Below, in pieces: positions 1 to 11,149 of a DNA stretch of 64,000 bases; the stretch's first letter is position 1, and each line of letters opens with the position of its first letter. The position numbers were made by a program, and so were the translations under genes. The notes below the pieces were generated by a model, which did not search any database, was not told where the DNA came from, and worked only from the letters and a program-made list of their open reading frames with translations. This DNA comes from Cryptomeria japonica (taxonomy: Eukaryota; Streptophyta; Pinopsida; Cupressales; Cupressaceae): assembly GCF_030272615.1 (NCBI RefSeq), contig NC_081414.1, positions 55,203,636 through 55,267,635 of the forward strand, given 5' to 3'.

Positions 1-568
1 ATCATAGGACCTAAATATTTTGCTTCATAGAGTTGTGAGCTTCTTAATCTACCCCTTGTCAGTTTGTGTCAATTCTCATGAATGTTGCTTGAGAGTGTAT
101 TATTTTTCATCTTTCAATGCATGTTTGTCTAGTTTTGTCTCTATTTCATGATTATTTCAAAATCTCACAAGTAGTGAGTGGCAACTCTAAGATATTTTAC
201 CAGTGTGCATGATTTGAAGAAGAACCAAATAATTTGTAGAAGAGATTGAGTAGATTTGAGCTCTCGTGATGAATTACTCTGACAAGTTGAGGATGGAATT
301 CATATGATTCTATATGATGATAGGAGGTGTTGTAGCGCTAGTTTTTGAACAAATTTGACATGTGAAGAATTTCCATCTGTTCAAGATATTTGTCCTCTAC
401 AAAGAGGTGATGACTCTACAAAAGAACCTAATGAAGATGTGAAGAGAACTTCAAATTTATTACTGTTGCAATCCAGAAGGTTAATTTCTAGTTATTACAA
501 CATCTCCAAATTTTATATCAAGTTGGATGAAGTATGTTTTGAGCTATGCATTTTAATATTTTAAGATT
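1..568 (+). other. leader or 5' part of a decayed gypsy-type element
   Basis: No gene is recognisable here. The stretch sits directly upstream of the gag remnant on the same strand and is probably the leader or N-terminal gag region of that element. A short open stretch at 355-564 has no recognisable motif, and I do not call it a gene. Confidence 0.3.
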
Positions 569-1293
569 GTGATAAAGGAAAGAAGTAGGGAAATGAATGA
601 GAATATGTATTATGTGTCTGTACCTCCCTATGAAATGTCAAATATAAATGTGCAAAGTATGAAACCTTTGTCAAATCACAACAAAGTATTCTCTATGGAA
701 AGATACAAACCATTAATTTTTTATGGTATTCAAGGTTTCCCAAATCTAGTTCCTACTAAGGTTAGGGAATATTTACCAGAGTCCATTGGGAAAGGATTAG
801 AATTAGCACATCAACATCTACGAGAGTTTTTTGAATTGATAGGATATTTTCAAATAAGTTAGGAAGATGTCTTCATGAAGTTTTCTTATTTTCCAGCATG
901 TTTTGTCTCTTCATGGGATGAACTAAAGGAATCCTCCATGGAATAATTTGGTGAGAGAATTTGTCCAAGTTTAGTTATGAAAAGATTCATGGGTATTCAA
1001 AAGGAAGATGATGAGCTAGTTCATGTTTTCAATCTTATATTTGCCAAAACATTGGATGGCATTCCTAGTCATTATAGGCCAAATGATGCAGTGTGTTTGG
1101 TTGTTTACCTGGCTGCATTTGATGAGGATGTGAGCTGAGAGACAAGGATCCCAAAACCTTGCATCAGGCTTATAAGACAACAATGGACATTGAAAACAAC
1201 CTGAAATATGGAATCCCTAAGGGCTATTTATCTGCAAGGGTATGCTATTCCAAGACATTAGATATCGAAGAAACATATGAGCCAAAAGATTAA
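569..1293 (+). pseudogene. Ty3/gypsy-type Gag remnant
   Basis: This is a decayed piece of retrotransposon Gag, the structural protein that packages element RNA into cytoplasmic particles. The first part (569-862) is open and ends in a helical stretch with HQHLREFFELIGYFQIS. The same theme continues after a stop, with readable pieces ERFGERI-like (around 945), KRFMGIQKEDDELVHVFN (around 979) and GIPSHYRPNDAVCLVVY (around 1058). It then reads KDPKTLHQAYKT (around 1146) after a frameshift. This order of short helical motifs is typical of the plant retrotransposon Gag domain. Several stops and frameshifts make it non-functional. No CCHC knuckle or reverse transcriptase is found nearby. Confidence 0.6.
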
Positions 1294-1336
1294 GATTAAT
1301 GTCAAAGAATCAACATCCCTATTAATCAAATGAGAT

Positions 1337-2964
1337 TTGAACAAAAATGTGAGTGAAGAGAACATGTCCCAGACAGTGGTTATTCCTCATGATATTGAAG
1401 ATAAGAATGATGAGAAATTATATGGCATAACTGATACAAAAATGGATGTAATTTTAGTTAGTGTACCATGTGGTAGAAGCATTAGTGTTTCCAATAAGGA
1501 GAGCATACAAAAGGTCCTTCTGCAATCTTATGGTTCATATGAATCTAGTATCTTGTATGAAGAATAATTGAAAAGTTACATATCTCATAAAAACAATGTT
1601 GGTGTGCAAGATTTTTATGACATTGATTCATTCTCACATGAATCAATTATGTGTGACAATGAGAGCTTGAATGATATGGTGCCATCAATTTTAGTTGATG
1701 ATGCTATTGAGATAGAAAGTTGCATGGTGTGTACCAATGAAGTTGTCCCGTTACAAGCCACTTTTCATATCATGGATTAGATTGTTTTTTCAATATTCCT
1801 ATCACCAAATTGTCCTTGAATTGGTCTGTATGGTTGAGAAGGATGTAGTTCAAAAGGGTCAAAATAGCCATGATAACTTTGTTGAAGTCTATGAGGATCA
1901 TGACATTGAGTATTTGTATTGTGAGGATTATAATGTTGGGAGTTGTTCTAGTTCAGATTGTGAATCCTTGGTTCTTGATGAAAATGAATGTGAAATTGAG
2001 ATGGGCAATGGTTTTAGTGAAAAATTTAATGCATTGTTTGATAAGGATGCAGATATGCATCAGTTAGTGCTTTGCCATATTTTTTTTTAGAAAGGATTTC
2101 ATATGGTTCTTAACCCTTTGATGAAAAGACAATTAAGATTCTCGACATTAGTGCATCAACTTGTGAAATAGATAATTACAAAGACCGGGATATGATACTT
2201 GAATTGATGTTGAATGACAATGACGAGTTTCCTCTTGTTGCTGATATTATTGATATGAAATGGGATTCAGATCAAGAGGCTGAATTTTTTCTTCGGCTTG
2301 ATGATTTGCAGTTACATGAAAGGATCAATTGTGATGCTTTTCCTCCTCTTGATAGTAGTTTTCTTATTATGAGCAGTGGGAGAGTAGATTCTTTTCGAAG
2401 TTCCTTTTTCGATGAGGAGACTAATGTTTTAAACCAAGCCTATTTTTTCAGTTGTGTGCCAGAATATGAGTTTTTCTTCTTTTAGCTGAATGATGTTTTT
2501 ATAGAGTGTGATATTGGTTTCAATTAGGATATGTGTTGTGTTCAAAACATCACATATGTGTCACAACGTGACCAATATTTTCAATCATTGCATAAGTTTC
2601 AAAAAATTGACAATGAGTGCAATGATAATTTCATGCATGGTAGTTGGACAAAAAAAGCCAACAAGTTCTATCAATGGCATTCCAGCTATGTTATTTGAAT
2701 TTTTTTAGTGCATTCAGAGAAGAACCATGTTTATGACAATGGAAAGTATTGGTTGATTTTGATAGATGGCCTAGGGCCATCACATGTGGTTTGACCTTCA
2801 AGCCATCAGAAACTTGGGGTAGAGTAATATTTTATGATTCTATGCCCAAAGGAATTGTTATCATTTCCCTCTTGAATTGCTTGTTCATGGAAATTTCTCG
2901 AAGCTCTACTTTTCTTAAAGTAGTTATTATCCATGAACATTTTTTACATTTTATATATAAGTAG
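1337..2964 (+). pseudogene. decayed coding sequence downstream of gag, unknown product
   Basis: This is a chain of open pieces on the + strand (1337-1567, 1568-1780, 1737-2090, 2192-2485) separated by stops and frameshifts. The pieces are acidic, for example YEDHDIEYLYCEDYN near 1890 and DEETNVLNQ near 2420. No protease, integrase or reverse transcriptase motif can be seen. Position and strand suggest it is the rest of the polyprotein of the element whose gag remnant lies just upstream. I do not recognise a domain. From about 2490 to 3110 the reading becomes too broken to follow. Confidence 0.35.
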
Positions 2965-3395
2965 TGTTGTTTCCTTTCTGTTGAAGTTGCCCTGTCCCGG
3001 TAACTTCTTTTTGGTCTACTCTGCAAATGGTTTGCTTCACCAAAGAAACTAGATTCTCACTTCATTCTTGTGAAATAAACATCCCCAACTAGAGCCACTG
3101 ATAGTCCTAAAAATGACTACACAAAATTTTTCATGCTTGAGTCAACATGTTGATCATTCTAGATTTATTTTGCCCTCTGTCAAAGTTCAAGGTCTAGGGT
3201 TTAGGGTTTGTGAATTTTTGATTAAGTCTTGTAAAAGAAAAACCCTAAGATTGTTATATTCCATCATTACCTTTTTCCACTTAAGCCAAGGGTTGGTTAC
3301 CATTGGCAGGGCCATTGTATTTCCTAAATATTAAGTTTTTTTCAGCTGGCCCTTTATATTTTTCCTAAGTCTAAAATTTTAAATATTTCGGGCAG

Positions 3396-3781
3396 TGTAT
3401 AAAGGAAGAATAGATCCTATGGTTTGCGTAGCCCCGTAGATGAAAGTGGAAGGAAGATAATGAGCATGACATCATGATATGATGCCATTTTTCCTTGATA
3501 GAGAAGGGTAAGCTGGTGGTTTGACTATTCAAAATCATCATATTACCGGTTCTCAAGAGGTAAAAATCGGATTACTAATGGTTCCATCAATTTACACGTG
3601 TTTCAAATGGATGGTGATGTTATAATCTGGGTGAAAAGGTGCTCAACTTTTAATTTGTAAAGGTTGGTGGGCATTGTGGTTGCACGGTAAAGTGTGAATA
3701 GATCCAACGACCCTCATAACCCCAGGAAGGAAGATGTAATAACTTTAAGGACCACGACATCATGAGATGATGCCACGTGTC
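3396..3781 (+). repeat. two diverged tandem copies, about 290 bp apart
   Basis: Copy one runs about 3396-3500 and copy two about 3685-3781. Both contain GAATAGATCC, then GGAAGGAAGAT, then GACATCATGA followed by TATGATGCCA or GATGATGCCA. Spacing inside the two copies is similar. This looks like an old duplication in the U3 part of an LTR. Confidence 0.5.
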
Positions 3782-4435
3782 TCAGGATAACCAAGAAGAC
3801 AAATGGTGGGGTTGCTGACAATGTTGGCTAGGAGATGATATGGGACTTCTACGTCACATGTTTAATGGGTCCACATGCCATGATAGAGGTTCAATATCAT
3901 GTTGACCATTGGTGATCATTCGATTCGTCAGGGTGTTAAAGATCTATGGTAGAGTTTCAAACTGATTTTTAAAAGGTAATCAAAGGTATTTGTCACTCAC
4001 ATGGGAAAGTTAGAAAAAATAAAATATAGGCTTGTCAACTTGCAATAGATAGCAACAAGTTGGGACATTTGAATGTCGACTCATCCTTGAGGGACCTTTT
4101 GGAAGGTTTCTGTTGTGTCAAGGTTCATTTGACAAGGAGGGATGACTATTTCAAAGGCATAAGGGGATTAGGATAACTTCTAAGTTGGAGATGAAGGATC
4201 ACGGGTTCCCCAATGAAATTAGATATCGCTTGTTGACAGGGATTTTGAAGAAGAAGTTGTATAGTCAATGAGGAATAAGATGAAAACAAAATCATTCATA
4301 CAAGATGAACCTTAGCACGATGCAGTGGATTTGATAGGCATGATTTCAAGAATCTATAGCTAGTAGGTTGAGTTGAAAGTACCAAAATGATAATTTTTCA
4401 CGTGAATGAGCATCACTAGATGAAGTTTTTTTTCA

Positions 4436-4443
4436 TATAAATA
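4436..4443 (+). promoter_or_regulatory. candidate TATA box
   Basis: TATAAATA lies in LTR-like DNA, about 130 bp before the element A insertion site. It is the right sequence class for an RNA polymerase II core promoter. There is no direct evidence that it is used. Confidence 0.3.
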
Positions 4444-4577
4444 CAATGAGGTTGTGACTTAATTGGTAGAAGAGAAAAGAAGCCCTTTCATTTTCTGAGA
4501 GAAATTCTTTCCTCAGCAAGGAAGAGTATGTTTGATTAGGATCATGCATGGAGTTGTTGTGTGCTCTATGATACTGG

Positions 4578-5387
4578 TGTTAGGATTCCCATAGATACTA
4601 AGAGGGGGGGGGGGTGAATCATTATCTAACTGGTTAAAATATTTTCTTAACTTAAAACATGTAGAGCATATCAATACTGTATATTGGTAAACAAGAAATA
4701 ATGCAATAAACAGAGATAACAACAACCACATGAAAAACACAACATAACACAGTATTTTAATGAGGAAACCTAGTGTGGGAAAAACCTTGGTGGGATTTGT
4801 GACCCACAATATTCACTTACTGGCCAATAAGAGAATATTATTGCTACAAGAGGGGCCTGCACATGCAGGAAGGCCAAGTGCCTAGAGCTCACTGCTCAAT
4901 TACAAAATGGGAAGTCTCACTGACTTACAAAATGGATTATATAAATCCAATGTCTTGTACTACTTCAAAATAGCATCTACTATGCCAGATCTAGCACCAG
5001 TTTATAGCTATGCTTTATACATAAACCCTTAACCTATAATTCTCATAATAGGTCTGCCTTATTTCACCTATCTTCTACCTTTTTCTTTTTCACTGCCTTA
5101 AATGTTCTACAATGATCTCTTATATATATATGAGTCATTTTACAACTTGCCAAGTTGTCTTATAATGATTTTACAATAATTAACAAAATATATTACAAAC
5201 AAAATTCATGTTGGCTTATGTGTCAGTATGCTTCCTTTCACTACCAGTGGTCTTTGTGCTAGTGTAGAGTCTGACCTTACTAGTGCCGGTAAATTGCCTT
5301 GTCAGTTTCATAGGATTGTAAGGTTGCCATCAATGAAAAAACCTTCAATCACCTACAATGTCTCATTGGAGTGTGCATTTGCCAACA
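4578..5387 (-). repeat. element A 3' LTR
   Basis: An 810-bp LTR matching 10334-11149 along its length. It has an 11-G tract (4604-4614) followed by TGAATCA, a conserved GCCTGCACATGCAGG block near 4856, and a TATA-like run at 5121-5131 that reads TATATATATA on the minus strand. It begins TGTTAGG and ends CCAACA on the + strand. Confidence 0.88.
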
Positions 5388-5402
5388 ATCTCCCCCTTTG
5401 GC
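5388..5402 (-). other. element A polypurine tract
   Basis: On the minus strand this reads GCCAAAGGGGGAGAT and directly abuts the 3' LTR. It is identical to the tract of element B (29844-29858) and nearly identical to that of element E (61600-61614). It would prime plus-strand DNA synthesis. Confidence 0.85.
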
Positions 5403-5757
5403 ATTGATGGCAACAGTCATGAGAAAAATCTAAAAATTGTTATCCAAAAGAGTTTGTCGGAATTGTCTTAACAAAAATTTGTGTACCAAAAGAATATGTG
5501 CTCCCCCTGAGCTGATGAGTCATTTTCTGGTTATTTTTCTCATTCCACTACTCCCCCTTTGGCATCAATGACAAAGGTTGTCAAAGTGTCAATGACTGTG
5601 GTTTCCTGTTTCATCCTTGTAGCCGGTTGGTTACAATCTGAAAAAGATCTACCAAAACCAGATTTAGGCTTTCAATAAACTTTTGGTTGTCTTTTATTGC
5701 GGCCTCTATCCTCTGAACTGTATCGGTGAGATGTTGCATTTTCTCTATCAGTGTTTT

Positions 5758-8700
5758 CTATCCTTGAATCAAAGCATCAAATATTTCTTTTCTTAAGGAG
5801 GCAAGGTAGTCCAAGTTTGGACTAAGTCTCCATTTTAGATCTTTAGCCTTTCCTTTTATTCTTTCCTTCTCTCTTTCCAACTTTAGTAGTTCTTCCTCAA
5901 AACCTGTTATTTTCTGCTCAAAAATTGATAATGAATCAGATGAATTAATGAAATTATCAGCTAGTTGATTTATATCCTCGTGTATCTTGTTGATCTTCTT
6001 GTCTATATCAACTGTCAAAAAGTTAGTTTTACATGTATCCCTATACAAAGTTTTAAATTCCTTCAATGTTTTGCATAGTTCCAATAAAAGTGTGTCAAAT
6101 TGCCTTGTACACTTCTTTATTTCCTCCTTAAAGAATTTGTGTTTTTCCTTCTCTAATCTCTCCTTGAATGCTTCCTCTTTTATTTGTTCAACTGTCACAG
6201 TGTTGTTAGTAATATACTTAGACAGAGTGTTAAGTTGACTCAAAGAATCTTTATTATCTACATTACATTTAGGTGCTATCATTTTCAAAATTGGAATGGT
6301 ATCATCTATTGCCTTGGTATCATCTGTTATCTTCTTAATGGAATCCAAAAGAACTTTTGTTACATTAGTCTATTTGAATTCTACATTTGATGAACCAATA
6401 GTGTGTATTCCATTGGTGGGAGCAATTTCCTTGCTTGTGGTGACCTCTGGTAGGTCAGTTTGTGCTTCCATTTCTTTAAGAAAAGGTTTGGATTGCTCAG
6501 CTGATGTTGGTGGCACTGTCTCTGTATGAACCTATTGTTGTGATGGAGCTTGTTGCTCTATGTGAGCCTGTTGCTTAGTGTTGTCATCTGTCGGTTTACC
6601 TTCTGTACTATCTATTACCGATGGCTCACTAGACATATCTATTTTCCCAGTTGTATCCTTATCTACCACAATATTGACTTTTTGTGTGTCAATGTCCACT
6701 GTATATAACACCTTAGAATTGGGATTGGTGTCCTCTTGTGGTATGTTCATACTCTCACTAGATGGTTGATTGTTAGTGGTAACTATCGGTGGAGTATCCA
6801 GAGGCGGTGGGGATAAGTTATCTTTTATTTTTATGCTAGGTGGTCCACCAACCTTGCCTTTTCCCTTATCCTTGTCCTTCTGATATACTTTGATGGGTTT
6901 AGGGTTTCTATATTCTTCCTTCTTTTCCTTCTCTACAAGGAATATGTCCAATGCATTAACAGTTTCCTCTGCTACCGCATTGACTCTACCAACCATAAGT
7001 GCTACATGCCAGTGTGCAGTTGAAAATACTGACCGATTAGCCTCAAAGATCAGATCATCTATCTCTTTTGGTGAGTTGACAGGATAAACAACAAGTAGTT
7101 TTTCAACTTTTATTTTCTTATCAAGCTCTACAACAACTTGCCTTCTAGCTTCAAGTCTTTTAAACATTTTTGCCGGTAATTCATCTACAACTTGCATTAA
7201 AAATTTCTTGTAAATGTCCAAGTGTAGAATTACATTGTTTTCAACTTTCTCCTTGTCATCAACTAATAATCAATCATATAAGTTATTGATGTTTTTCAGC
7301 TTTCCATCCTCTATTATTTCATTTAGAAGTTTTTCAATTGGAGCAATGGTTTGTTGAGTCTTCTTTTTGGGTGTTAACTTCTTCTTTGGAGTTACTTTCC
7401 TAGCCAGGGGCCTTACTACTTGTTGTTTCTATCTAGTTCTTCTAGGAGAAGGTGTAGATACTAGTGAAGGTTCCCTTTTTCTCACAACTCTTTTAAATGC
7501 AGTTGGCATATCACTTTCCAAAGAGGTTGCAACCAGTGAAAGGTGAGTTTCTGGCTGTAGTGCTTCTAACTCATCTTCAGTAATACCAGTTTGTTTAAGT
7601 ACATCTTCTTTTATAGCTTTAGCTTGTCGATATCCTCTTCTAACTGTTGCTTCCACCTTCTTTACCCTTTTCTTTGATTGAATTTGATTTTCAATAGTCT
7701 CAGCACTGCCAAATACCTCTTCTTTAGGTTCCTTGGGTGCTTCCAAGAGGGATTTTGCATATGTTTCAATTATGTGGTCATCAGTTTCATAACCCATTTC
7801 AGTAACCCAAATGGTTCTTGGGATAATTGCTTCCATCTGAATCTCATCCTTCTTAATAACAAAGCATATTTCATCCTTATACTTATTTACAATTGCTTGT
7901 GATAATCTGACTCTGGTATTCATCCGGGCCTTCAATGCCTAAAAGTACTCATTTATATTCTTTTCTCCGTTTTCACCCATGTTATTTAGTAAATCAGACA
8001 ATTGTTTGCCTACCAGTATATCAAAACCAATATTTTTATTGCCGATACTGAGCACCTATTTTTCTATGTGTAGCATTAAATAGACAAGTAGGTTTCCAAA
8101 TCTAAATGTCCCCTTTTTGTCTTTCTTTATCTTTCCAAGATTGTCAATAAGTTCATCTTTCAACCATTCACACACATTTATTTTTGCATTATCTTTAATC
8201 ATATCATAGGCACTCTTTATGCATAGGCTAGAGACTGAATTTAACCTATTTTCATGTGTGGTTTTGTAGCCTAAAATCATGCTAATGAATTTGACATTGA
8301 TGTCGGTTACATCATTTACTCTTAAGGATCTCTTATCAAATGTTGTACCTATTAGGTTAATCACCAGGTCATTTGAGACATTCTTTGTTTTATCAGGCCT
8401 ATTACTAGTGGAAGCTAACCTTGTCACAGCTTTTACTACTTCTTTAGTGATTTTGTGAATTGATTCTAACCAGAAGAATGCACCATGTACCCTGCTTAAA
8501 ACTATCCTCATAACATCCTTAGGAAAATTTGGAATACTGAGAATTTCAATGAAACCTAGGGTTTCCACTATCTTGTTCTTAGCTTTAACATTACCAGTTT
8601 CATCATAGATTACTAATTTATACATGTTCTTGATTTCTTCATCACCTAATTCTTCTATGTGACAATGTATGTACATTCTAGGGTCTTCAGTAAAAACTAC

Positions 8701-8925
8701 TCCTTTGGGAATTTGAGAAAATGCACCAACATTATCATCTTTCTTGGCAATCTTGGGAACTAACTGGAATACCGGTCTAGGGAATTTAATCACTTTGACC
8801 TTAGGAAGGTTTGTGATGAATTCAGGAACAAATGAAGAAGTCATGGATATAAATACCTTTATCTTCCTTAAGGATGATTGCTTGATAAATTTCTTCTCTT
8901 CTTTTCTTGGAATGCCTTCGCTCAA
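5758..8925 (-). pseudogene. element A ORF2: long protein of unknown function
   Basis: One minus-strand reading frame spans about 1055 codons. It is broken only by in-frame stops, including those ending the open pieces at 8056, 7429, 6532 and 5758. All four long open pieces lie in the same frame, so this was a single ORF. Comparison with element E puts the likely start at the Met at 8843 (MTSSFVPEF). The N-terminal third is the best conserved: VFTEDPRMYIHCHIEELG near 8680, LGFIEILSIPNFP near 8555, VLSRVHGAFFWLESI near 8500, and a helical block ending FGNLLVYLMLHI near 8070. Next come a basic/acidic linker, a Thr/Pro/Gln-rich region (about 6540-6800), and a coiled-coil C-terminus (LEREKERIKGKAKDLKWR near 5850). 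No catalytic motif is visible. I do not recognise the family. The copy in element E is clearly homologous. Confidence 0.75.
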
Positions 8926-9251
8926 GAATATCCGCGCTCTTCGAATGTTTGAATGCTTGGTGAAATGAAATTGGAGCCAAAAGATTGATTTATAATGTTA
9001 TTTTTGCCAATGACCACAATTAATGCTTGGCGGTTAAGTTATCACTTAACTTATCTACCGGTATAGAAGTAATTTTAACTTCTTACCATCAACCGAGAGA
9101 ATTATAGCATGTTTCACATTTGATTGCCAAACCCTCAAATGAATTTTCTTCAGTTAGATGAAGAGTCTCCTGTCAGTGGAGTGTTACTCTGTTATGCTGG
9201 TGGAGGAGTATTCCTATCAACATTTAGTTCTGATTTCCTGATCCATTGTTT

Positions 9252-10262
9252 TTAGAATTCCTTCTTAACTTCTTCAACCTTTTCTTTACCTTTCAAACTA
9301 GCACCATTGTTATTTACTGGTGAGGACTTGCTTCTACAAAATTTAGCAATATGTCCAATCTTGTTATAGGCATAACAAGTCACATTATTTTTCTGAATAG
9401 CTTTCCCATATCCTATGCATGTTTGTGTTCTGTATTGGTTAGATAAGTGTCCAAATCTTACACAAGCATAACATCTTACATTCATTCTGCAATTCTCCGA
9501 ATTATGAGCAACTTTGTTGCATTTGGAACATTGATCGGTGGGTGTATTTGTGCTTTGATAATTTCTAGATCTACATTGATTTGCTCTATTACCATACTTG
9601 TTATAGTTAAAACATTTACCATTAAATTTATAAGCAGTAAGTTGTCTTACCAGTTTGCCATGATCCTGTGTGTTTGTAGTACCGGAGCTTTCACCAGCTT
9701 CAAAGCCAAGGCCATTTGTATCTCCATTAGGTTTCTGATTCTTCAGCAAGTCACCAAGTTCTTCTGAGCTTTTCTTGAATTTTTATTTATGTTGATTTGT
9801 AGCAGCCAGTTCTCCTTCCAAGATAATTTTTTGTCTCATGAGTTCATTTGAGTCATTTTGTGCATGCATCAGATCTGTCTTCAACAAATCATTTTCATAG
9901 CTAAGTCTTGTGTTCTCATTTGTGGCATCACTTAGTGTTCTATTCAAATGTTCTTCATTCTTCTTTCTATCTTCAATTTCTTTACAAAATCTCATAGTCA
10001 TATCTTGTATCTCATTCTTTGTTTTTATGCTTTCTTGTTTCAGCTTATTCATCAGATCACAAAGAGTTTCTTTTTCATCATTCTCATTTTGCATCTTTTC
10101 ACAAAGTTCTCTTCTCTTGTTTCTTGCAATGGTAAGATTTTCTTAAAGTGCTTGAATGATATCCTGTGCAACTTTTAGATCATCTTCAAGTTTGATATTT
10201 TTCAATTTTTCTGCATCATAGTCTAAGAGAGCTCCTTCTAATTGCTTCATCAAGTTTTCCAT
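9252..10262 (-). pseudogene. element A ORF1: Gag-like coiled coil plus zinc knuckles
   Basis: A minus-strand frame of about 337 codons starts at ATG 10262 (MENLMKQLEGALLDYD), the first Met after the primer site. In-frame stops near 10143 and 9783 break it. Residues 1-160 are a heptad-rich coiled coil. A series of Gag-type zinc knuckles follows: CFNYNKYGNRANQC, CSKCNKVAHNSENC, CYACVRFGHLSNQY and CYAYNKIGHIAKFC. Only CSKCNKVAHNSENC keeps the full C-X2-C-X4-H-X4-C pattern; the others have lost one or more ligands. Knuckles of this kind bind RNA in Gag nucleocapsids, and the coiled coil could drive assembly. No copia Gag capsid domain is recognisable, so it may be a reduced or replaced Gag. Confidence 0.75.
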
Positions 10263-10317
10263 CTCTATTGGTTTCAAGATCTTCTTCAATCTATTACACT
10301 TCTGTAAATAGAGGACC

Positions 10318-10333
10318 AAGCTTTGATACCAAT
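10318..10333 (-). other. element A primer binding site
   Basis: On the minus strand this reads ATTGGTATCAAAGCTT, directly after the 5' LTR. It matches the TGGTATCAGAGC site used by plant copia elements with initiator-Met tRNA, with one change. Confidence 0.85.
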
Positions 10334-11149
10334 TGTTAGGATTCCCATAGATACTAAGGGGGGGGGGGGGGGGGGGGGTGAATCAGTATCTAACCGGTTA
10401 AAAGATTTTCTTAACTTAAAACATATAGAGCATATCAATACTGTATATCGGTAAAAAGGAAATAATGCAATAAACAAAGATAACAACAACCACATGAAAA
10501 ACACACCATAACACAATAGTTTAACGAGGATTTACTCAGTGTGGGAAAAACCTCGGTGGGATTTGTGACCCACAATATTCACTTACTGGCCAATAAGAGA
10601 ATATTACTGTGACAAGAGGGGCCTGCACATGCAGGAAGGCCAAGTACCTAGAGCTCACTGCTCAATTACAAAATTGGAAGTCTCACTGACTTACAAAATG
10701 GATTATATAAATCCAATGTCTTGTACTGCTTCAAAATAGCATCTACTATGCTAGATCCAGTACCAGTTTATAGCTCTGCTTTATACATAAACCCTTAACC
10801 TATAATTCGCATAATAGGTCTACCTTATTTCTGCTATTTTCTACCTTTTTCTTTTTCACTACCTTAAATGTTCTACAATGACCTCTTATATATGAGTCAT
10901 TTTACAACTTGCCAAGTTGGCTTACAATGAATTTACAATAATTAACAAAATATATTACAAACAAAATTCCCATCGGCTTTTGTGCTGGTATGCTTCCTTT
11001 CACTGCCAGTGGTCTTTGTGCCAGTGTAGAGTCTGACCTTTCTAGTGCCGGTAAATTGTCTTGCCGGTGTCATAGGATTGTAAGGTTGCCATCAATGACA
11101 AAACCTTCAATCACCTACAATGTCTCATTGGAGTGTGCATTTTCCAACA
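10334..11149 (-). repeat. element A 5' LTR
   Basis: An 816-bp partner of the 3' LTR. The terminal G-tract has grown to 21 G (10358-10378), against 11 in the other copy. A TATA-like motif lies near 10887-10893 on the minus strand. It ends CCAACA at 11149, followed by AATGG. Confidence 0.88.

Larger units (their letters stand above)
3113..4572 (+). other. LTR-like non-coding DNA with TATA box
   Basis: There is no gene here. The stretch opens with a TAGGGTTTAGGGTTT run (about 3191) and a CCTTTTTCCACTTAAG block (about 3269). Both also occur in the same order at 35730-35815, which suggests two copies of one LTR family. A pair of diverged internal repeats lies at 3396-3781. A TATA-like TATAAATA lies at 4436-4443 and could be the promoter of the LTR. 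I could not define TG...CA ends, so calling this an LTR is an inference. Confidence 0.4.
4578..11149 (-). mobile_element. element A: non-autonomous LTR retrotransposon without pol
   Basis: This is a complete element on the minus strand. Near-identical LTRs (4578-5387 and 10334-11149) start TGTTAGGATT and end CCAACA. The flanks ACTGG (4573-4577) and AATGG (11150-11154) are a likely 5-bp target duplication with one mismatch. On the minus strand a primer site complementary to initiator-Met tRNA abuts the upper LTR, and a GCCAAAGGGGGAGAT polypurine tract abuts the lower one. The roughly 4.9-kb interior encodes a coiled-coil/zinc-knuckle ORF1 and a long ORF2. I find no protease, integrase, reverse transcriptase or RNase H, so it must have moved with proteins supplied by another element. 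Copia-type machinery is the best candidate because these signals match those of elements B, C and D. Confidence 0.88.

Noticed and set aside
10286-10516. Minus-strand frame with a hydrophobic segment and Pro tract
   Set aside because: It lies across the element A LTR and primer site. The Pro run is the G-tract. A similar frame occurs in the other LTR (4513-4809).
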